Shown here: positions 46,089 through 55,864 of the stretch, one piece after another
Layout of the letters: the number at the start of each line of letters is the position of its first letter
Numbering within the stretch: the first letter of the stretch is position 1
NCBI RefSeq assembly: GCF_016909495.1
Contig: NZ_JAFBFW010000004.1
Location: 124,001 to 188,000 of the forward strand
DNA length: 64,000 nt
From: Pantoea coffeiphila
GTDB taxonomy: Bacteria; Pseudomonadota; Gammaproteobacteria; Enterobacterales; Enterobacteriaceae
Reading direction: 5' to 3'
Program-made: the position numbers and the translations under genes
The notes under the pieces: model-generated
What the model was told of the DNA's origin: nothing
Databases searched by the model: none
Seen by the model: the letters and a program-made list of their open reading frames with translations, nothing else

Positions 46089-46739
46089 ATGAATAACCTG
46101 AATGTAATCATTGCCGACGACCATCCCATTGTCCTGTTTGGTATTCGTAAATCCCTCGAACAAATTGAATGGGTCAACGTTGTAGGGGAATTTGAAGACT
46201 CCACAAGTTTGATCAACAGCCTGTCTAAGCTTGAGGCCAACGTACTGATCACCGACCTGTCTATGCCAGGAGATAAATACGGCGACGGTATTACGCTGAT
46301 CAAATATATCAAACGCCACTATCCTGACCTGTCGATTATCGTTCTGACCATGAACAATAACCCGGCAATACTGAGCGCCGTGCTGGATCTGGACATCGAA
46401 GGAATTGTGCTGAAACAGGGCGCGCCGACCGACCTGCCTAAAGCACTTGCTGCGTTGCAGAAAGGCAAAAAATATACGCCGGAGAGCGTGGCAAAGCTGC
46501 TGGAGAAAATCAGCGCGGGCGGTTACGGTGATAAACGCCTGTCGCCAAAAGAGAGCGAAGTACTGCGCCTGTTCGCAGAAGGCTTCCTGGTCACTGAAAT
46601 CGCCAAGAAACTGAATCGCAGTATCAAAACCATCAGTAGCCAGAAGAAGTCAGCAATGATGAAACTGGGCGTGGAAAACGACATTGCCCTGCTGAACTAC
46701 CTGTCATCCGTCAGCATGTCATCGGTTGATAAAGAGTAA
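46089..46739 (+). CDS. rcsB: Rcs response regulator RcsB
   Basis: Transcription factor that, alone or with RcsA, GadE or BglJ, controls capsule, motility and stress genes. ATG 46089 (one base after the rcsD stop) gives 216 residues, as in E. coli. Receiver domain with Asp10/Asp11, phospho-Asp56 in LITDLSMPG, Lys/Thr switch residues; C-terminal LuxR-type helix-turn-helix with LSPKESEVLRLFAEGF and KLNRSIKTISSQK. A second promoter for rcsB within rcsD is known in E. coli. Confidence 0.97.
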   Translation: MNNLNVIIADDHPIVLFGIRKSLEQIEWVNVVGEFEDSTSLINSLSKLEANVLITDLSMPGDKYGDGITLIKYIKRHYPDLSIIVLTMNNNPAILSAVLDLDIEGIVLKQGAPTDLPKALAALQKGKKYTPESVAKLLEKISAGGYGDKRLSPKESEVLRLFAEGFLVTEIAKKLNRSIKTISSQKKSAMMKLGVENDIALLNYLSSVSMSSVDKE

Positions 46740-46778
46740 ATCCTCGATGGGGCGACATATTCGGGTCGCCCCATGTAT

Positions 46779-49628
46779 TTAATCCGCCCTGCCCTTTCTC
46801 ACACGCTCGGCATAAAACGCCAGCGCCTGCTGTAAAACATCCATCGTCACCGGCTTCGACAGGCAGTTATCCATCCCCGCTTCCATACAGCGCTGCTTCT
46901 CTTCTGCCAGTGCATTGGCAGTAACGCCGACCACCGGGAAAGTTTGCCCCAGCTGGCGTAAACGCTGAGTCAGGCGATAGCCATCCATATTCGGCATATT
47001 AACGTCGGTCAGCACGATGTCGATTTCGCTGCGGCTGATAACGTTTAGCGCGTCGACGCCATCCTGCGCGGTTTTCACCCGATACCCCAGCGATCCCAGC
47101 TGATCCGACAGCAACATGCGGTTAATGGGGTGATCGTCCACCACCAGAATCAGAATATCGTCATTGCTCACCGCCTGCTGATCGGCTACAACCGCCTGCG
47201 ACAGTTCAGCGGGGAGCTCCACCTCAACGCGGTAAATGCGCCCCAGCAGGGACACCAGCTCGTGAGGTGCGATGGTACTGTAGATCCATCGACCGGCAAT
47301 CAGCTCCTGCGGTGCTCCGTTGTGACTGGCATCAAAGCGGATCACCGCGCGAACATCGCTGTCCGGCTGGAAATCATGGTCGGTGATAACGACATCATCC
47401 GCTGCGTATTCGCCTTCATAGCGATGCACCTGAATACCCTGCTGCGGCAGCGAGCGGCAGAGGAAATCCGCCAGCGTGTCGTTACGTATCGCCAGCCAGC
47501 AGTGTTTATCCTGCAATCCGTCATGCAGCACCGGCGCAGCAACGTTGCTGTTATAAAGAGGGATACGAATAGTAAACTGGCTTCCCATACCCGGTTCGGA
47601 ATCCACCTCAATATCGCCATCCATCATATTGATTAGTTTTTCACAGATCGCCAGCCCAAGCCCGGTTCCCTGGAAATTACGCTGCACGCCGCTGCCGACC
47701 TGGAAGAACGGATCGAACAGCTTGATGACTTCTTTACCCGGTATTCCCACACCGGTATCACGCACGCGGAATGCCAGATAGCCATCGCGCACGTATACAT
47801 GCAGGATGATGCCGCCGGTATGAGTGAACTTAATCGCATTGTTTAGCAGATTTGAAAGCACCTGTTGCAGGCGCATCGGATCGCCGTTCAGCGTTACCGG
47901 CACGTCATTGTCGATAAAACACCACAGCGTCAGGCGCTTCTTAATCACCATCGCCAGATAGTTAGAGGTGATATGGGTGACCACTTCGCGTGGGGAAAAC
48001 TCACGCGGTTCAATTTTCAACTGTTCCGATTCAATTTTGGAGAAGTCCAGGATGTCGCTGATGATCTTCAGCAGCAGGCTGGAAGAGTTGTTCATCGCGG
48101 TGACCAGCGACTCCACCCCCTGCGGCAGACTTTTGGTTTGCAGCAGATCGAGGTTGCCGATAATGCCATAAAGCGGCGTACGCAGTTCGTGGCTCACGGT
48201 GGCCAGGAACATCGACTTGGACTGGCTGGCCTGCTCCGCCGCCTGCGCCATCTCCTGCAGCGACTCTTCCATTTTCACGCGTGCGCTGACATCCACCAGC
48301 ACGCAGATGGCGACGTTCTCGTTACGGTAGCGAGAATGTACGAAGCTAATTTGCAGGTTGGTATTGCTGCCGGTCAGTACATCAACCAGATTGGCCTGCT
48401 GGCCGCAGATAATTTCAGTCAGCCGCTGGCGATCTTCCTGCGTCAGGATAGTGAGATAATTATGCGCCAGCTCGTTACTGAGGATGTTGGTGCCGTCGCT
48501 GGTCCGCAGGATACAGATCCCTACCGGGGCGGAAGCCACAATTTTACGGTTAAACTGCTCGTGTTCTTCCAGCCGATGGGCGTTATCTTCAGCCGGTAAA
48601 AACATCCGCCGCTCCAGCAGCCAGGCCAGAGTAAACAGCAGCAGTGCGCTAATCAGATTCAGCAGCACAGCATTCACGATCAGAATTTTAAGCTGTTCCA
48701 CCATCACATCGGTGGGAACGGAGTACACGACGCTCAGTGACGAAGGCGGCAGGCTTTTTTTCATGATCAGCTGCTTATAGCCCTGAACATATCCGAACCA
48801 GGCATCATCGTCCGGTAAATCATCGGATGAAAACGACGGGCCGCCACGAGCGGAAGAGAGTACCCGTTGATTATCTTCATCAACCAGAGTGACCGTCACC
48901 GGCAGGCTGCCCGGAGTGATAAAATCTTCCATGCGAATAGACTGCTCAATGCCAAGCAGCGCAGCAACTTTGTTCGCGATATAAACCGGGGTAATCATGT
49001 AGTAATAACCCACGCCGGGCTGAGCTGTCGGAGCTACCCAGAAGACGCTGCTTTTACGTTCATCTTCATTACCATTGCGGTACTTAAGAATACGTTCATT
49101 CAGCAGCTTTAATGCTCTTTCACGGTCTACCGAGGCGTTACCGACGCCAAAGTCCGCCAGACACTGGCTTTCGCCCCCCACGAAGAACACCCGGTTCAGA
49201 TCGTAGGCCGTCGCAAAATTATCCTTCCAGTAGTGCAGGAAGTAGCTGAGGGATTCAAGCGAACTGCGCCACGTGTTACTCATCGCACTGCAGTCAGAGT
49301 CGGCATACAGCGGATAAAATTGTGGCGTGGCGGTTTTACCGGGAAACACACCGCTTAACACATCAAGCCCGTTATTGGCGGCATTAAGCCGGTTCTCAGC
49401 AATAAACTTCAGCTCGCGGGCCACATCTGCGGAGTGCCGGACATACCACTGCGTTTGATCGTAGCTGGTATTAAACTCCTGACGGACCTGCGATTCTCTT
49501 TCATGCAATACGTTGATAATGTAAAACGCCGTCAGCAGCGCGCCGAGCGTCCACAGCATCAACGCCAGCGCGCGGAACAGATAGCGGGAAATGCGTAACG
49601 TGGTGCGGAAAGAGACGAGATATTTCAA
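46779..49628 (-). CDS. rcsC: hybrid sensor histidine kinase RcsC
   Basis: Membrane kinase that autophosphorylates and passes phosphate to its own receiver and then to RcsD. I chose the TTG at 49628 (reading LKYLVSFRTTLRISRY), which gives 949 residues, exactly the E. coli length and N-terminus; the frame is open to a GTG at 49715 with no homology. Two helices bound a periplasmic domain (about 42-310), followed by PAS, the H box ATVSHELRTPLYG, ATPase N/G boxes (NLLNNAIKFT, VRDTGVGIP, GTGLGLAI), the ABL domain and a receiver with phospho-Asp in IVLTDVNMPNMDG. Convergent with rcsB. Confidence 0.95.
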   Translation of the reverse strand: MKYLVSFRTTLRISRYLFRALALMLWTLGALLTAFYIINVLHERESQVRQEFNTSYDQTQWYVRHSADVARELKFIAENRLNAANNGLDVLSGVFPGKTATPQFYPLYADSDCSAMSNTWRSSLESLSYFLHYWKDNFATAYDLNRVFFVGGESQCLADFGVGNASVDRERALKLLNERILKYRNGNEDERKSSVFWVAPTAQPGVGYYYMITPVYIANKVAALLGIEQSIRMEDFITPGSLPVTVTLVDEDNQRVLSSARGGPSFSSDDLPDDDAWFGYVQGYKQLIMKKSLPPSSLSVVYSVPTDVMVEQLKILIVNAVLLNLISALLLFTLAWLLERRMFLPAEDNAHRLEEHEQFNRKIVASAPVGICILRTSDGTNILSNELAHNYLTILTQEDRQRLTEIICGQQANLVDVLTGSNTNLQISFVHSRYRNENVAICVLVDVSARVKMEESLQEMAQAAEQASQSKSMFLATVSHELRTPLYGIIGNLDLLQTKSLPQGVESLVTAMNNSSSLLLKIISDILDFSKIESEQLKIEPREFSPREVVTHITSNYLAMVIKKRLTLWCFIDNDVPVTLNGDPMRLQQVLSNLLNNAIKFTHTGGIILHVYVRDGYLAFRVRDTGVGIPGKEVIKLFDPFFQVGSGVQRNFQGTGLGLAICEKLINMMDGDIEVDSEPGMGSQFTIRIPLYNSNVAAPVLHDGLQDKHCWLAIRNDTLADFLCRSLPQQGIQVHRYEGEYAADDVVITDHDFQPDSDVRAVIRFDASHNGAPQELIAGRWIYSTIAPHELVSLLGRIYRVEVELPAELSQAVVADQQAVSNDDILILVVDDHPINRMLLSDQLGSLGYRVKTAQDGVDALNVISRSEIDIVLTDVNMPNMDGYRLTQRLRQLGQTFPVVGVTANALAEEKQRCMEAGMDNCLSKPVTMDVLQQALAFYAERVRKGRAD

Positions 49629-49722
49629 ATGGAACCCACTGACGTCCAAAACAGGCTGATGATAGCAAACGTGCCGATACAGTAGCGCCAGCCTGCTAAA
49701 AAAGCCAGTTTGCACCGCAGGC

Positions 49723-50706
49723 TCAGCGCGTTAATTCAGTCTGTTCCGAGGGGGATTTACGCCACTCCGATGGCGTTGTGCCACAAACGCGGCGAAATTC
49801 ACGATTAAAGTTGGATTTTGTCAGAAACCCGACCTCTTCCATAATCTCAATCACAGTTCCGTCTTCCCGGCGCAGGCGCTCGCAGGCCTCCCTAATCCGC
49901 CAACCGTTAACATATTGCGACACGCTTTGCTGGCGTAATGCATTAATCGCCGCCGAAACGCGCCGCGCCGGGATGCCGGCTTTACGCGCCAGCAGCGCCA
50001 GATTCAAATCTGTCCGCCGGTAAAGGCCTTCCTGCATCAGCCGCTCGATGCCGATAAAAATATCATGGTCACCGGTATCGGGCTGCCTCGGCAAAACGGA
50101 TTCTGGCTGCACGGGGTTTGCCGGGGCCAGCACCAGCGACAACGATAAAACAGCACAAACCAGCAGATTACCGCAGAACAGCAACAGCTGGACCCCTGCC
50201 CCACTGGCAAAGTTAGCCAACAGTGAAACGGCCACATCCAACAACGCCACCGCGATAAGCACGATCGCCAGCCAACGCCAGGTTTTAACAGTGAGAACAC
50301 TGCGCTCCAGCGCCACCGTTGGCAGCACGTCGCTGCCCGCTTTGAGGGAAGTTAACATCAAACCAGCGCAGGCGAACCAGATAACCGGCATCAGTACATC
50401 AATCGCCTGCGGGAAACCGATGACGGTGACCGCCATCAGCAGTGCAGGCAGCAGGCTCAGCCCGTATCTCAGCGGTTTACCCTGCTGCTCCCTGAGCGCC
50501 AGCAGGCAGGCAAGCGGCAGCATGGCACCGGTAACCGGTTGAAGCTTATGCCAGATAGCGCTATCCAGGAGCGTACTGATTCCGGCGTTGAGGCTGTGGA
50601 TCACGCACAGCAGCAACAATCCACGCCACACCCATCCGGCCTGCCAGCGTTTAACCAACAGCAGCAGACAAATCAGACTCAGCAAAAAATTAATCGGTAT
50701 CAACAT
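49723..50706 (-). CDS. membrane-anchored AraC-family transcriptional regulator (seven-helix sensor)
   Basis: I do not recognise an orthologue. The 327-residue protein has seven hydrophobic segments in the first 215 residues (about 1-17, 24-42, 52-70, 78-98, 100-118, 143-165, 170-192) and a C-terminal AraC/XylS DNA-binding domain (about 220-327) with ARKAGIPARRVSAAIN as the first helix-turn-helix and EVGFLTKSNFNREFRRVCG as the second. A membrane-bound AraC regulator senses a membrane or periplasmic signal; the divergent secreted hydrolase is its likely target. Located between rcsC and gyrA. Confidence 0.82.
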   Translation of the reverse strand: MLIPINFLLSLICLLLLVKRWQAGWVWRGLLLLCVIHSLNAGISTLLDSAIWHKLQPVTGAMLPLACLLALREQQGKPLRYGLSLLPALLMAVTVIGFPQAIDVLMPVIWFACAGLMLTSLKAGSDVLPTVALERSVLTVKTWRWLAIVLIAVALLDVAVSLLANFASGAGVQLLLFCGNLLVCAVLSLSLVLAPANPVQPESVLPRQPDTGDHDIFIGIERLMQEGLYRRTDLNLALLARKAGIPARRVSAAINALRQQSVSQYVNGWRIREACERLRREDGTVIEIMEEVGFLTKSNFNREFRRVCGTTPSEWRKSPSEQTELTR

Positions 50707-50710
50707 AGGA

Positions 50711-50726
50711 CTCTATCGCGATCGAG
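50711..50726. promoter_or_regulatory. 16-bp imperfect palindrome in the divergent promoter
   Basis: CTCTATCGCGATCGAG is a palindrome but for one position pair. It starts four bases upstream of the AraC-type gene's start codon, so binding would block that gene's ribosome site or transcription, and is 59 bases from the hydrolase start. No known operator matches. Confidence 0.5.
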
Positions 50727-50785
50727 GACGTCAGGCGCCGCTAACAAGCTGATAATCAGACCTTTATACACAAGGAGAAAAATTA

Positions 50786-51799
50786 ATGCGCCTGTTTATT
50801 TACCTGGTACTTTTACTTATTCCCGTTAGCGGCTGGAGCTACAGCGTGGGAAACCGGCTGGAAACGCTGGAAAACATCTCCCCTCAACGGGATCTGAAAG
50901 TACGAATATTTTATCCCACCACTAGCAACAGCGAGCCACAGCTGCTGGGCGGCAATAGGGTTTTTACCGGCTATAAAGCGATCCCCGATGCCCCGATAGC
51001 CAGCGGCCGTTTCCCGCTGGTTTTATTAAGTCACGGCAGCGGGGGAAATAATGCCAGCCTTGCCTGGCTTGCTACGGCGCTGGCAGAACGCGGCGCTATC
51101 GTCGTGGCGGCCAGTCACCCCGGAAGCACCACCGGGGATTCGCGGCCTGAAACGGATTTGACGCTGCAAACCCGCGATTTGTCGTTGATGCTTGACCACT
51201 ATCTTGCAGCTGGCGTCTGGAAGAACAGCATTGATGTAAGCAAAATCGGCGCGATAGGCCACTCCAAAGGCGGTTACAGCGTGTTGGCACTGGCGGGCGG
51301 ATTGATTAACCGCCAGCGCTTAACGCATTACTGCGAGGATATGCCGCAGATGCCGGACTGTCGTTTTTACAAGCAAAACGGAATACAGTTGGAGAAAACT
51401 GATGATGCCCGCCTCGCGGCCAGCTATCGCGATCCGCGAATCACCTTCGCTATCGCGCTCGATCCGGGGATGAGCTATGTCTTAACCCCAGAAAGCCTGA
51501 AGGCCATTTCCATTCCGGTGCTGACCCTTGCCGCAGGCTATTACAGTCGGCCAACGGGAAAAATGACGCTGGGGACAGAGGAAATACACACGCCACGCCA
51601 GATCATGCCACAGGCCGGGCACTTTGATTTCCTGCCGGTCTGCCAGCCGACGGCGGAGAAGATTCTGGCCGAAGAGGGAGAAGCGTTTATCTGCGATACT
51701 CCCGCCGCAGAGCGGGAGCGGATTCACCAGCAGACGATAACCGCAGTCACGAAATTTATGCAGCAGGCGGGGATTGAAACTAACGCAACACAGCCTTAA
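50786..51799 (+). CDS. secreted alpha/beta hydrolase (PAF-acetylhydrolase/dienelactone-type)
   Basis: Predicted exported esterase or lipase-like enzyme, 337 residues. A short Sec signal peptide MRLFIYLVLLLIPVSGWS precedes YSVGNRLET. The oxyanion segment LLSHGSGGNN, the nucleophile elbow GHSKGG with Ser160, an Asp in ALDPGMSY and His in PQAGHFDF form the catalytic set. ATG follows AAGGAG by seven bases. It is divergent from the membrane AraC regulator with a 79-base gap. The natural substrate is not known. Confidence 0.82.
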   Translation: MRLFIYLVLLLIPVSGWSYSVGNRLETLENISPQRDLKVRIFYPTTSNSEPQLLGGNRVFTGYKAIPDAPIASGRFPLVLLSHGSGGNNASLAWLATALAERGAIVVAASHPGSTTGDSRPETDLTLQTRDLSLMLDHYLAAGVWKNSIDVSKIGAIGHSKGGYSVLALAGGLINRQRLTHYCEDMPQMPDCRFYKQNGIQLEKTDDARLAASYRDPRITFAIALDPGMSYVLTPESLKAISIPVLTLAAGYYSRPTGKMTLGTEEIHTPRQIMPQAGHFDFLPVCQPTAEKILAEEGEAFICDTPAAERERIHQQTITAVTKFMQQAGIETNATQP

Positions 51800-51857
51800 C
51801 GGCTAAATGCAGAGGGGGTATTTCTGCGTAACGTCTTCCAGTCTTAAATTTTTGGCA

Positions 51858-51886
51858 ATAAAAAAGCCGGTTCATCTGAACCGGCT
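51858..51886 (-). terminator. Rho-independent terminator of gyrA
   Basis: On the minus strand AGCCGGTTCA/TGAACCGGCT stem with a tight loop followed by seven Ts; 25 bases past the gyrA stop. Confidence 0.92.
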
Positions 51887-51911
51887 CCTCGGATAGCTAC
51901 AGCATCAACGA

Positions 51912-54548
51912 TTACTCGTCATCTGCCTCAGTCGCATCATCGTCAGTATCCACTTCCGGGGCGATCTCATCATCCCCTTCCGCAACGCTGCCGTCGATGG
52001 CATCCAGCTCTTCTTCCGCAACCGGCTCGGCAACACGCTGCAGACCCACCACGTTTTCTTCTTCCGCAGTACGGATCAGAATAACGCCCTGAGTGTTACG
52101 GCCAACCACGCTGACTTCCGAAACGCGTGTACGCACCAGCGTACCGGCATCGGTAATCATCATGATCTGATCGCTGTCGACAACCTGCACTGCACCGATC
52201 ACCGGTCCGTTACGTTCGGTCACTTTGATCGAAATAACACCCTGCGTTGCACGCGACTTGGTTGGATATTCGGTGTTCGCTGTACGCTTACCGTAACCGT
52301 TCTGGGTTACCGTCAGAATCGCACCGTCATCGCGAGGAACGATCAGAGACACCACGCGATCGCCTTCGGCCAGCTTGATGCCACGCACGCCGGAAGCGGT
52401 ACGACCCATGGCACGCACGGCGCTTTCCGCGAAGCGCACCACTTTACCCGCAGCGGAGAACAGCATCGCTTCATCGCTGCCGTTGGTCAGTGATACACCG
52501 ATCAGTTCGTCATCATCACGCAGATTGACGGCAATAATACCGGCGCTGCGCGGACGGCTGAACTCGGTCAGGGCGGTTTTCTTCACGGTACCGCTGGCGG
52601 TAGCCATAAAGATATTCCAGCCTTCGGCGTATTCACGCACCGGCAGAATCGCGGTGATACGCTCATTGGCCTCAAGCGGCAGCAGGTTGACGATCGGACG
52701 CCCACGCGCGCCACGGCTGGCTTCCGGCAGCTGGTAAACCTTCATCCAGTAGAGACGGCCACGGCTGGAGAAGCACAGAATGGTATCGTGCGTGTTGGCC
52801 ACCAGCAGGCGGTCAATAAAGTCTTCTTCTTTGATGCGCGCGGCCGATTTACCTTTACCACCACGGCGCTGAGCTTCGTAGTCGCTCAGCGGCTGGTACT
52901 TGACGTAGCCCTGGTGCGACAGCGTGACTACCACATCTTCCTGAGTGATCAGGTCTTCGATGTTGATGTCGGCGCTATTAGCGGTAATTTCGGTGCGGCG
53001 CTTATCGCCGAACTGATCGCGGATCAGCTCCAGCTCTTCGCGGATCACTTCCATCAGGCGATCGGCGCTTTCCAGAATGCGCAGCAGTTCAGCGATCTGC
53101 ATCAGCAGCTCTTTGTACTCATCCAGCAGTTTTTCATGCTCAAGGCCGGTCAGTTTCTGCAGACGCAGATCCAGAATCGCCTGAGCCTGCTGCTCGGTGA
53201 GGTAGTACTGACCGTCGCGAATACCGTACTGCTCTTCCAGCCATTCCGGACGCGCTGCGTTGTCGCCGGCGCGTTCGAGCATGGCGGACACATTGCCCAG
53301 CTCCCAAGAACGAGCAATCAGCCCCGCTTTTGCTTCAGCAGGCGATGCCGCACGACGGATCAGTTCAATGATCGGGTCGATGTTGGCCAGCGCCACGGCC
53401 AGCGCTTCAAGGATGTGCGCACGATCGCGAGCCTTGCGCAGCTCGAAGATGGTGCGGCGGGTAATCACTTCACGGCGGTGACGCACGAAGGCTTCGAGAA
53501 TATCCTTCAGCGGCATAATTTTTGGCTGGCCCTGATGCAGTGCCACCATGTTGATGCCGAAGGAAGTTTGCAGCTGGGTCAGCGAGTAGAGGTTGTTCAG
53601 AACCACTTCACCAACCGCATCGCGTTTCACTTCGATCACGATGCGCATGCCGTCTTTATCGGACTCATCGCGCAGCGCGCTGATACCTTCAAGACGCTTT
53701 TCTTTCACCAGCTCGGCAATTTTCTCGATCAGGCGCGCTTTGTTCACCTGATACGGAATTTCATGCACGATGATGGTTTCACGGCCGGTTTTGGCATCGG
53801 CTTCTACGTCAGCACGTGCGCGGATGTAGATCTTGCCGCGGCCGGTGCGGTAGGCCTCTTCAATGCCGCGACGGCCATTGATGATTGCCGCCGTCGGGAA
53901 GTCCGGCCCCGGGATGTGCTCCATCAGGCCTTCAACGGTGATGCTTTCATCTTCAATAAACGCCAGACAGGCATTGATGACTTCGGTCAGGTTGTGCGGC
54001 GGAATATTCGTCGCCATCCCCACGGCAATACCGGAAGAACCGTTTACCAGCAGGTTAGGCACTCGCGTTGGCATCACTTCCGGGATCTGCTCGGTGCCAT
54101 CATAGTTTGGCACAAAATCGACGGTCTCTTTTTCCAGATCCGCCAGCAGCTCGTGGGCGATTTTAGACATGCGCACTTCGGTATAACGCATCGCTGCAGC
54201 GGAGTCGCCGTCGACGGAACCGAAGTTACCCTGACCATCTACCAGCATATAGCGCAGGGAGAACGGCTGTGCCATACGCACAATGGTGTCATACACGGCG
54301 GTGTCGCCATGCGGGTGATATTTACCGATAACGTCGCCGACAACACGGGCGGATTTTTTATACGGTTTATTCCAGTCGTTACCGAGAACGTTCATCGCGT
54401 AAAGCACGCGGCGGTGAACCGGCTTCAGGCCATCGCGAACGTCTGGTAATGCGCGGCCAACGATGACCGACATGGCATAATCAAGGTAAGAGTTCTTTAA
54501 CTCTTCCTCGATATTAACCGGTGTGATTTCTCTGGCTAGGTCGCTCAT
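51912..54548 (-). CDS. gyrA: DNA gyrase subunit A
   Basis: Catalytic strand-breaking subunit of DNA gyrase, 878 residues (875 in E. coli). The winged-helix active site has Tyr122 in MRYTEVRM. The quinolone-determining region reads [10 protein letters not shown], with Thr83 and Asp87. The C-terminal pinwheel domain includes the GyrA box QRRGGKG and the chain ends in an acidic tail. Thr at 83, where E. coli has Ser, is natural in some species and is not alone proof of resistance. Divergent from ubiG. Confidence 0.98.
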   Translation of the reverse strand: MSDLAREITPVNIEEELKNSYLDYAMSVIVGRALPDVRDGLKPVHRRVLYAMNVLGNDWNKPYKKSARVVGDVIGKYHPHGDTAVYDTIVRMAQPFSLRYMLVDGQGNFGSVDGDSAAAMRYTEVRMSKIAHELLADLEKETVDFVPNYDGTEQIPEVMPTRVPNLLVNGSSGIAVGMATNIPPHNLTEVINACLAFIEDESITVEGLMEHIPGPDFPTAAIINGRRGIEEAYRTGRGKIYIRARADVEADAKTGRETIIVHEIPYQVNKARLIEKIAELVKEKRLEGISALRDESDKDGMRIVIEVKRDAVGEVVLNNLYSLTQLQTSFGINMVALHQGQPKIMPLKDILEAFVRHRREVITRRTIFELRKARDRAHILEALAVALANIDPIIELIRRAASPAEAKAGLIARSWELGNVSAMLERAGDNAARPEWLEEQYGIRDGQYYLTEQQAQAILDLRLQKLTGLEHEKLLDEYKELLMQIAELLRILESADRLMEVIREELELIRDQFGDKRRTEITANSADINIEDLITQEDVVVTLSHQGYVKYQPLSDYEAQRRGGKGKSAARIKEEDFIDRLLVANTHDTILCFSSRGRLYWMKVYQLPEASRGARGRPIVNLLPLEANERITAILPVREYAEGWNIFMATASGTVKKTALTEFSRPRSAGIIAVNLRDDDELIGVSLTNGSDEAMLFSAAGKVVRFAESAVRAMGRTASGVRGIKLAEGDRVVSLIVPRDDGAILTVTQNGYGKRTANTEYPTKSRATQGVISIKVTERNGPVIGAVQVVDSDQIMMITDAGTLVRTRVSEVSVVGRNTQGVILIRTAEEENVVGLQRVAEPVAEEELDAIDGSVAEGDDEIAPEVDTDDDATEADDE

Positions 54549-54740
54549 GGAGCCGCTATCCCTCTAGATTATTCCCGGATTCAAAGGTGCGAAAGTATAT
54601 CACACTGCGCCCAGGTGGTGAACGGAAAGCGTCAGTTTGGCCGCTTTATTGCATTCTCAGGTCGCTCTGGCCCGCAGCGTTGCCCACAGGCACGGCGAAA
54701 CATGTATACTGCAGCAAACTTTGGCTGGAGTAATAACCCA

Positions 54741-55466
54741 ATGAATAAAGAACAAAACGGGGCCGCGCAGAACGTTGATAGCGGTGAAATTGCTAAATTT
54801 GAAGCCGTTGCTTCGCGCTGGTGGGATCTGGAAGGCGAGTTCAAACCGCTGCACCGAATCAACCCGCTGCGCCTGGGCTATATTGCGCAGCATGCCGGTG
54901 GCCTGTTCGGTAAAAAGATCCTCGACGTCGGCTGCGGCGGCGGCATTCTTGCGGAAAGCATGGCGCGTGAAGGCGCGAACGTTACCGGCCTGGATATGGG
55001 GGCCGAGCCGCTGCAGGTTGCTCGCCTGCACGCGCTGGAAAGCGGCGTAAAAATTGATTATATCCAGCAGCTGGTTGAAGAACATGCCGAACAGTTTGCC
55101 GGACAGTACGATGTAGTGACCTGCATGGAGATGCTGGAACACGTGCCCGATCCGCGCTCGGTGGTTCACGCCTGCGCTAAGCTGGTGAAGCCGGGTGGTG
55201 AAGTGTTCTTCTCGACGATTAACCGCAACAGCAAAGCCTGGCTGATGGCTATTGTCGGCGCGGAATACATTCTGCGCATGGTGCCGCGCGGCACGCATGA
55301 TATTAAGAAGCTGATTCGCCCCGCCGAGCTGCTGAACTGGGTAGATGAAACCACACTGCGCGAACGCCATATGATTGGCCTGCACTACAACCCGCTGACC
55401 AACCACTTCAAGCTGGCCCCGGGTGTGGATGTTAATTACATGGTCCATACGCACCGCGTGGAGTAA
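54741..55466 (+). CDS. ubiG: ubiquinone biosynthesis O-methyltransferase UbiG
   Basis: SAM-dependent enzyme that makes both O-methylations in ubiquinone synthesis. ATG 54741 gives 241 residues ([16 protein letters not shown]; 240 in E. coli), with a GGAG ribosome site upstream; the longer frame overlaps the gyrA promoter region. SAM-binding motif [12 protein letters not shown], acidic loop GLDMGAEP and the membrane-insertion helix region near [13 protein letters not shown] are present. A terminator follows. Confidence 0.96.
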   Translation: MNKEQNGAAQNVDSGEIAKFEAVASRWWDLEGEFKPLHRINPLRLGYIAQHAGGLFGKKILDVGCGGGILAESMAREGANVTGLDMGAEPLQVARLHALESGVKIDYIQQLVEEHAEQFAGQYDVVTCMEMLEHVPDPRSVVHACAKLVKPGGEVFFSTINRNSKAWLMAIVGAEYILRMVPRGTHDIKKLIRPAELLNWVDETTLRERHMIGLHYNPLTNHFKLAPGVDVNYMVHTHRVE

Positions 55467-55474
55467 AATTTTTA

Positions 55475-55502
55475 CCCCGGTCGATCGGCCGGGGCTTTTT
55501 TA
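55475..55502 (+). terminator. Rho-independent terminator of ubiG
   Basis: CCCCGG/CCGGGG stem followed by seven Ts. Confidence 0.92.
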
Positions 55503-55864
55503 CCTTTAATCATCTGACAGAAATCCCGCACTACCGCCACGACTTTAGAGCCAGAAAAATCTGGAAATTTCAACGCTGCACATTATTTCCGCGCTCGATC
55601 ATATTTCTAAAAAAATTCTTTTCCCATTGACATGGACCCTGGGCCTTGAGAAACGCGGACTTAGCCAAAAAAGGTGCCAACGGACAGCAATTTTTCGTGA
55701 AAATCAAGCCTTGTTAACCACACGAAAGTTACTAGAATACTCACCATATTGTTATCCAGTCTTCTCTCACCCCCTATATGTAGTGTTTATCCACAGAGTT
55801 ACTCACAACGAGCAAGCTGTGCATAAACGTGGGGATTATTTGTTTAAAACAGGTAAAACGCGAC
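55503..55864 (+). promoter_or_regulatory. nrdA control region (promoter, NrdR-type and DnaA boxes)
   Basis: A sigma-70 promoter TTGTTA (55711-55716), 16 bases, TAGAAT (55733-55738) places the start near 55745. Two NrdR-like boxes follow: CACCATATTGTTAT (about 55742-55755) and CCCTATATGTAGTGT (about 55772-55786), their ATAT centres 30 bases apart, three helix turns. A perfect DnaA box TTATCCACA lies at 55787-55795 and a weaker TTATCCAGT at 55752-55760. NrdR repression and DnaA control of nrdAB are known in E. coli. The part before 55700 shows no clear feature. Confidence 0.7.

Noticed and set aside
52788..54449. 553-codon open frame antisense to gyrA
   Set aside because: It is a shadow of gyrA codon structure: no ribosome site, repeated FDH/QVF-type composition and no recognisable domain.
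55627..55632. TTGACA hexamer as the nrdA -35 box
   Set aside because: No -10 hexamer at a suitable distance; the TTGTTA/TAGAAT pair at 55711-55738 is better placed relative to the NrdR-like boxes.
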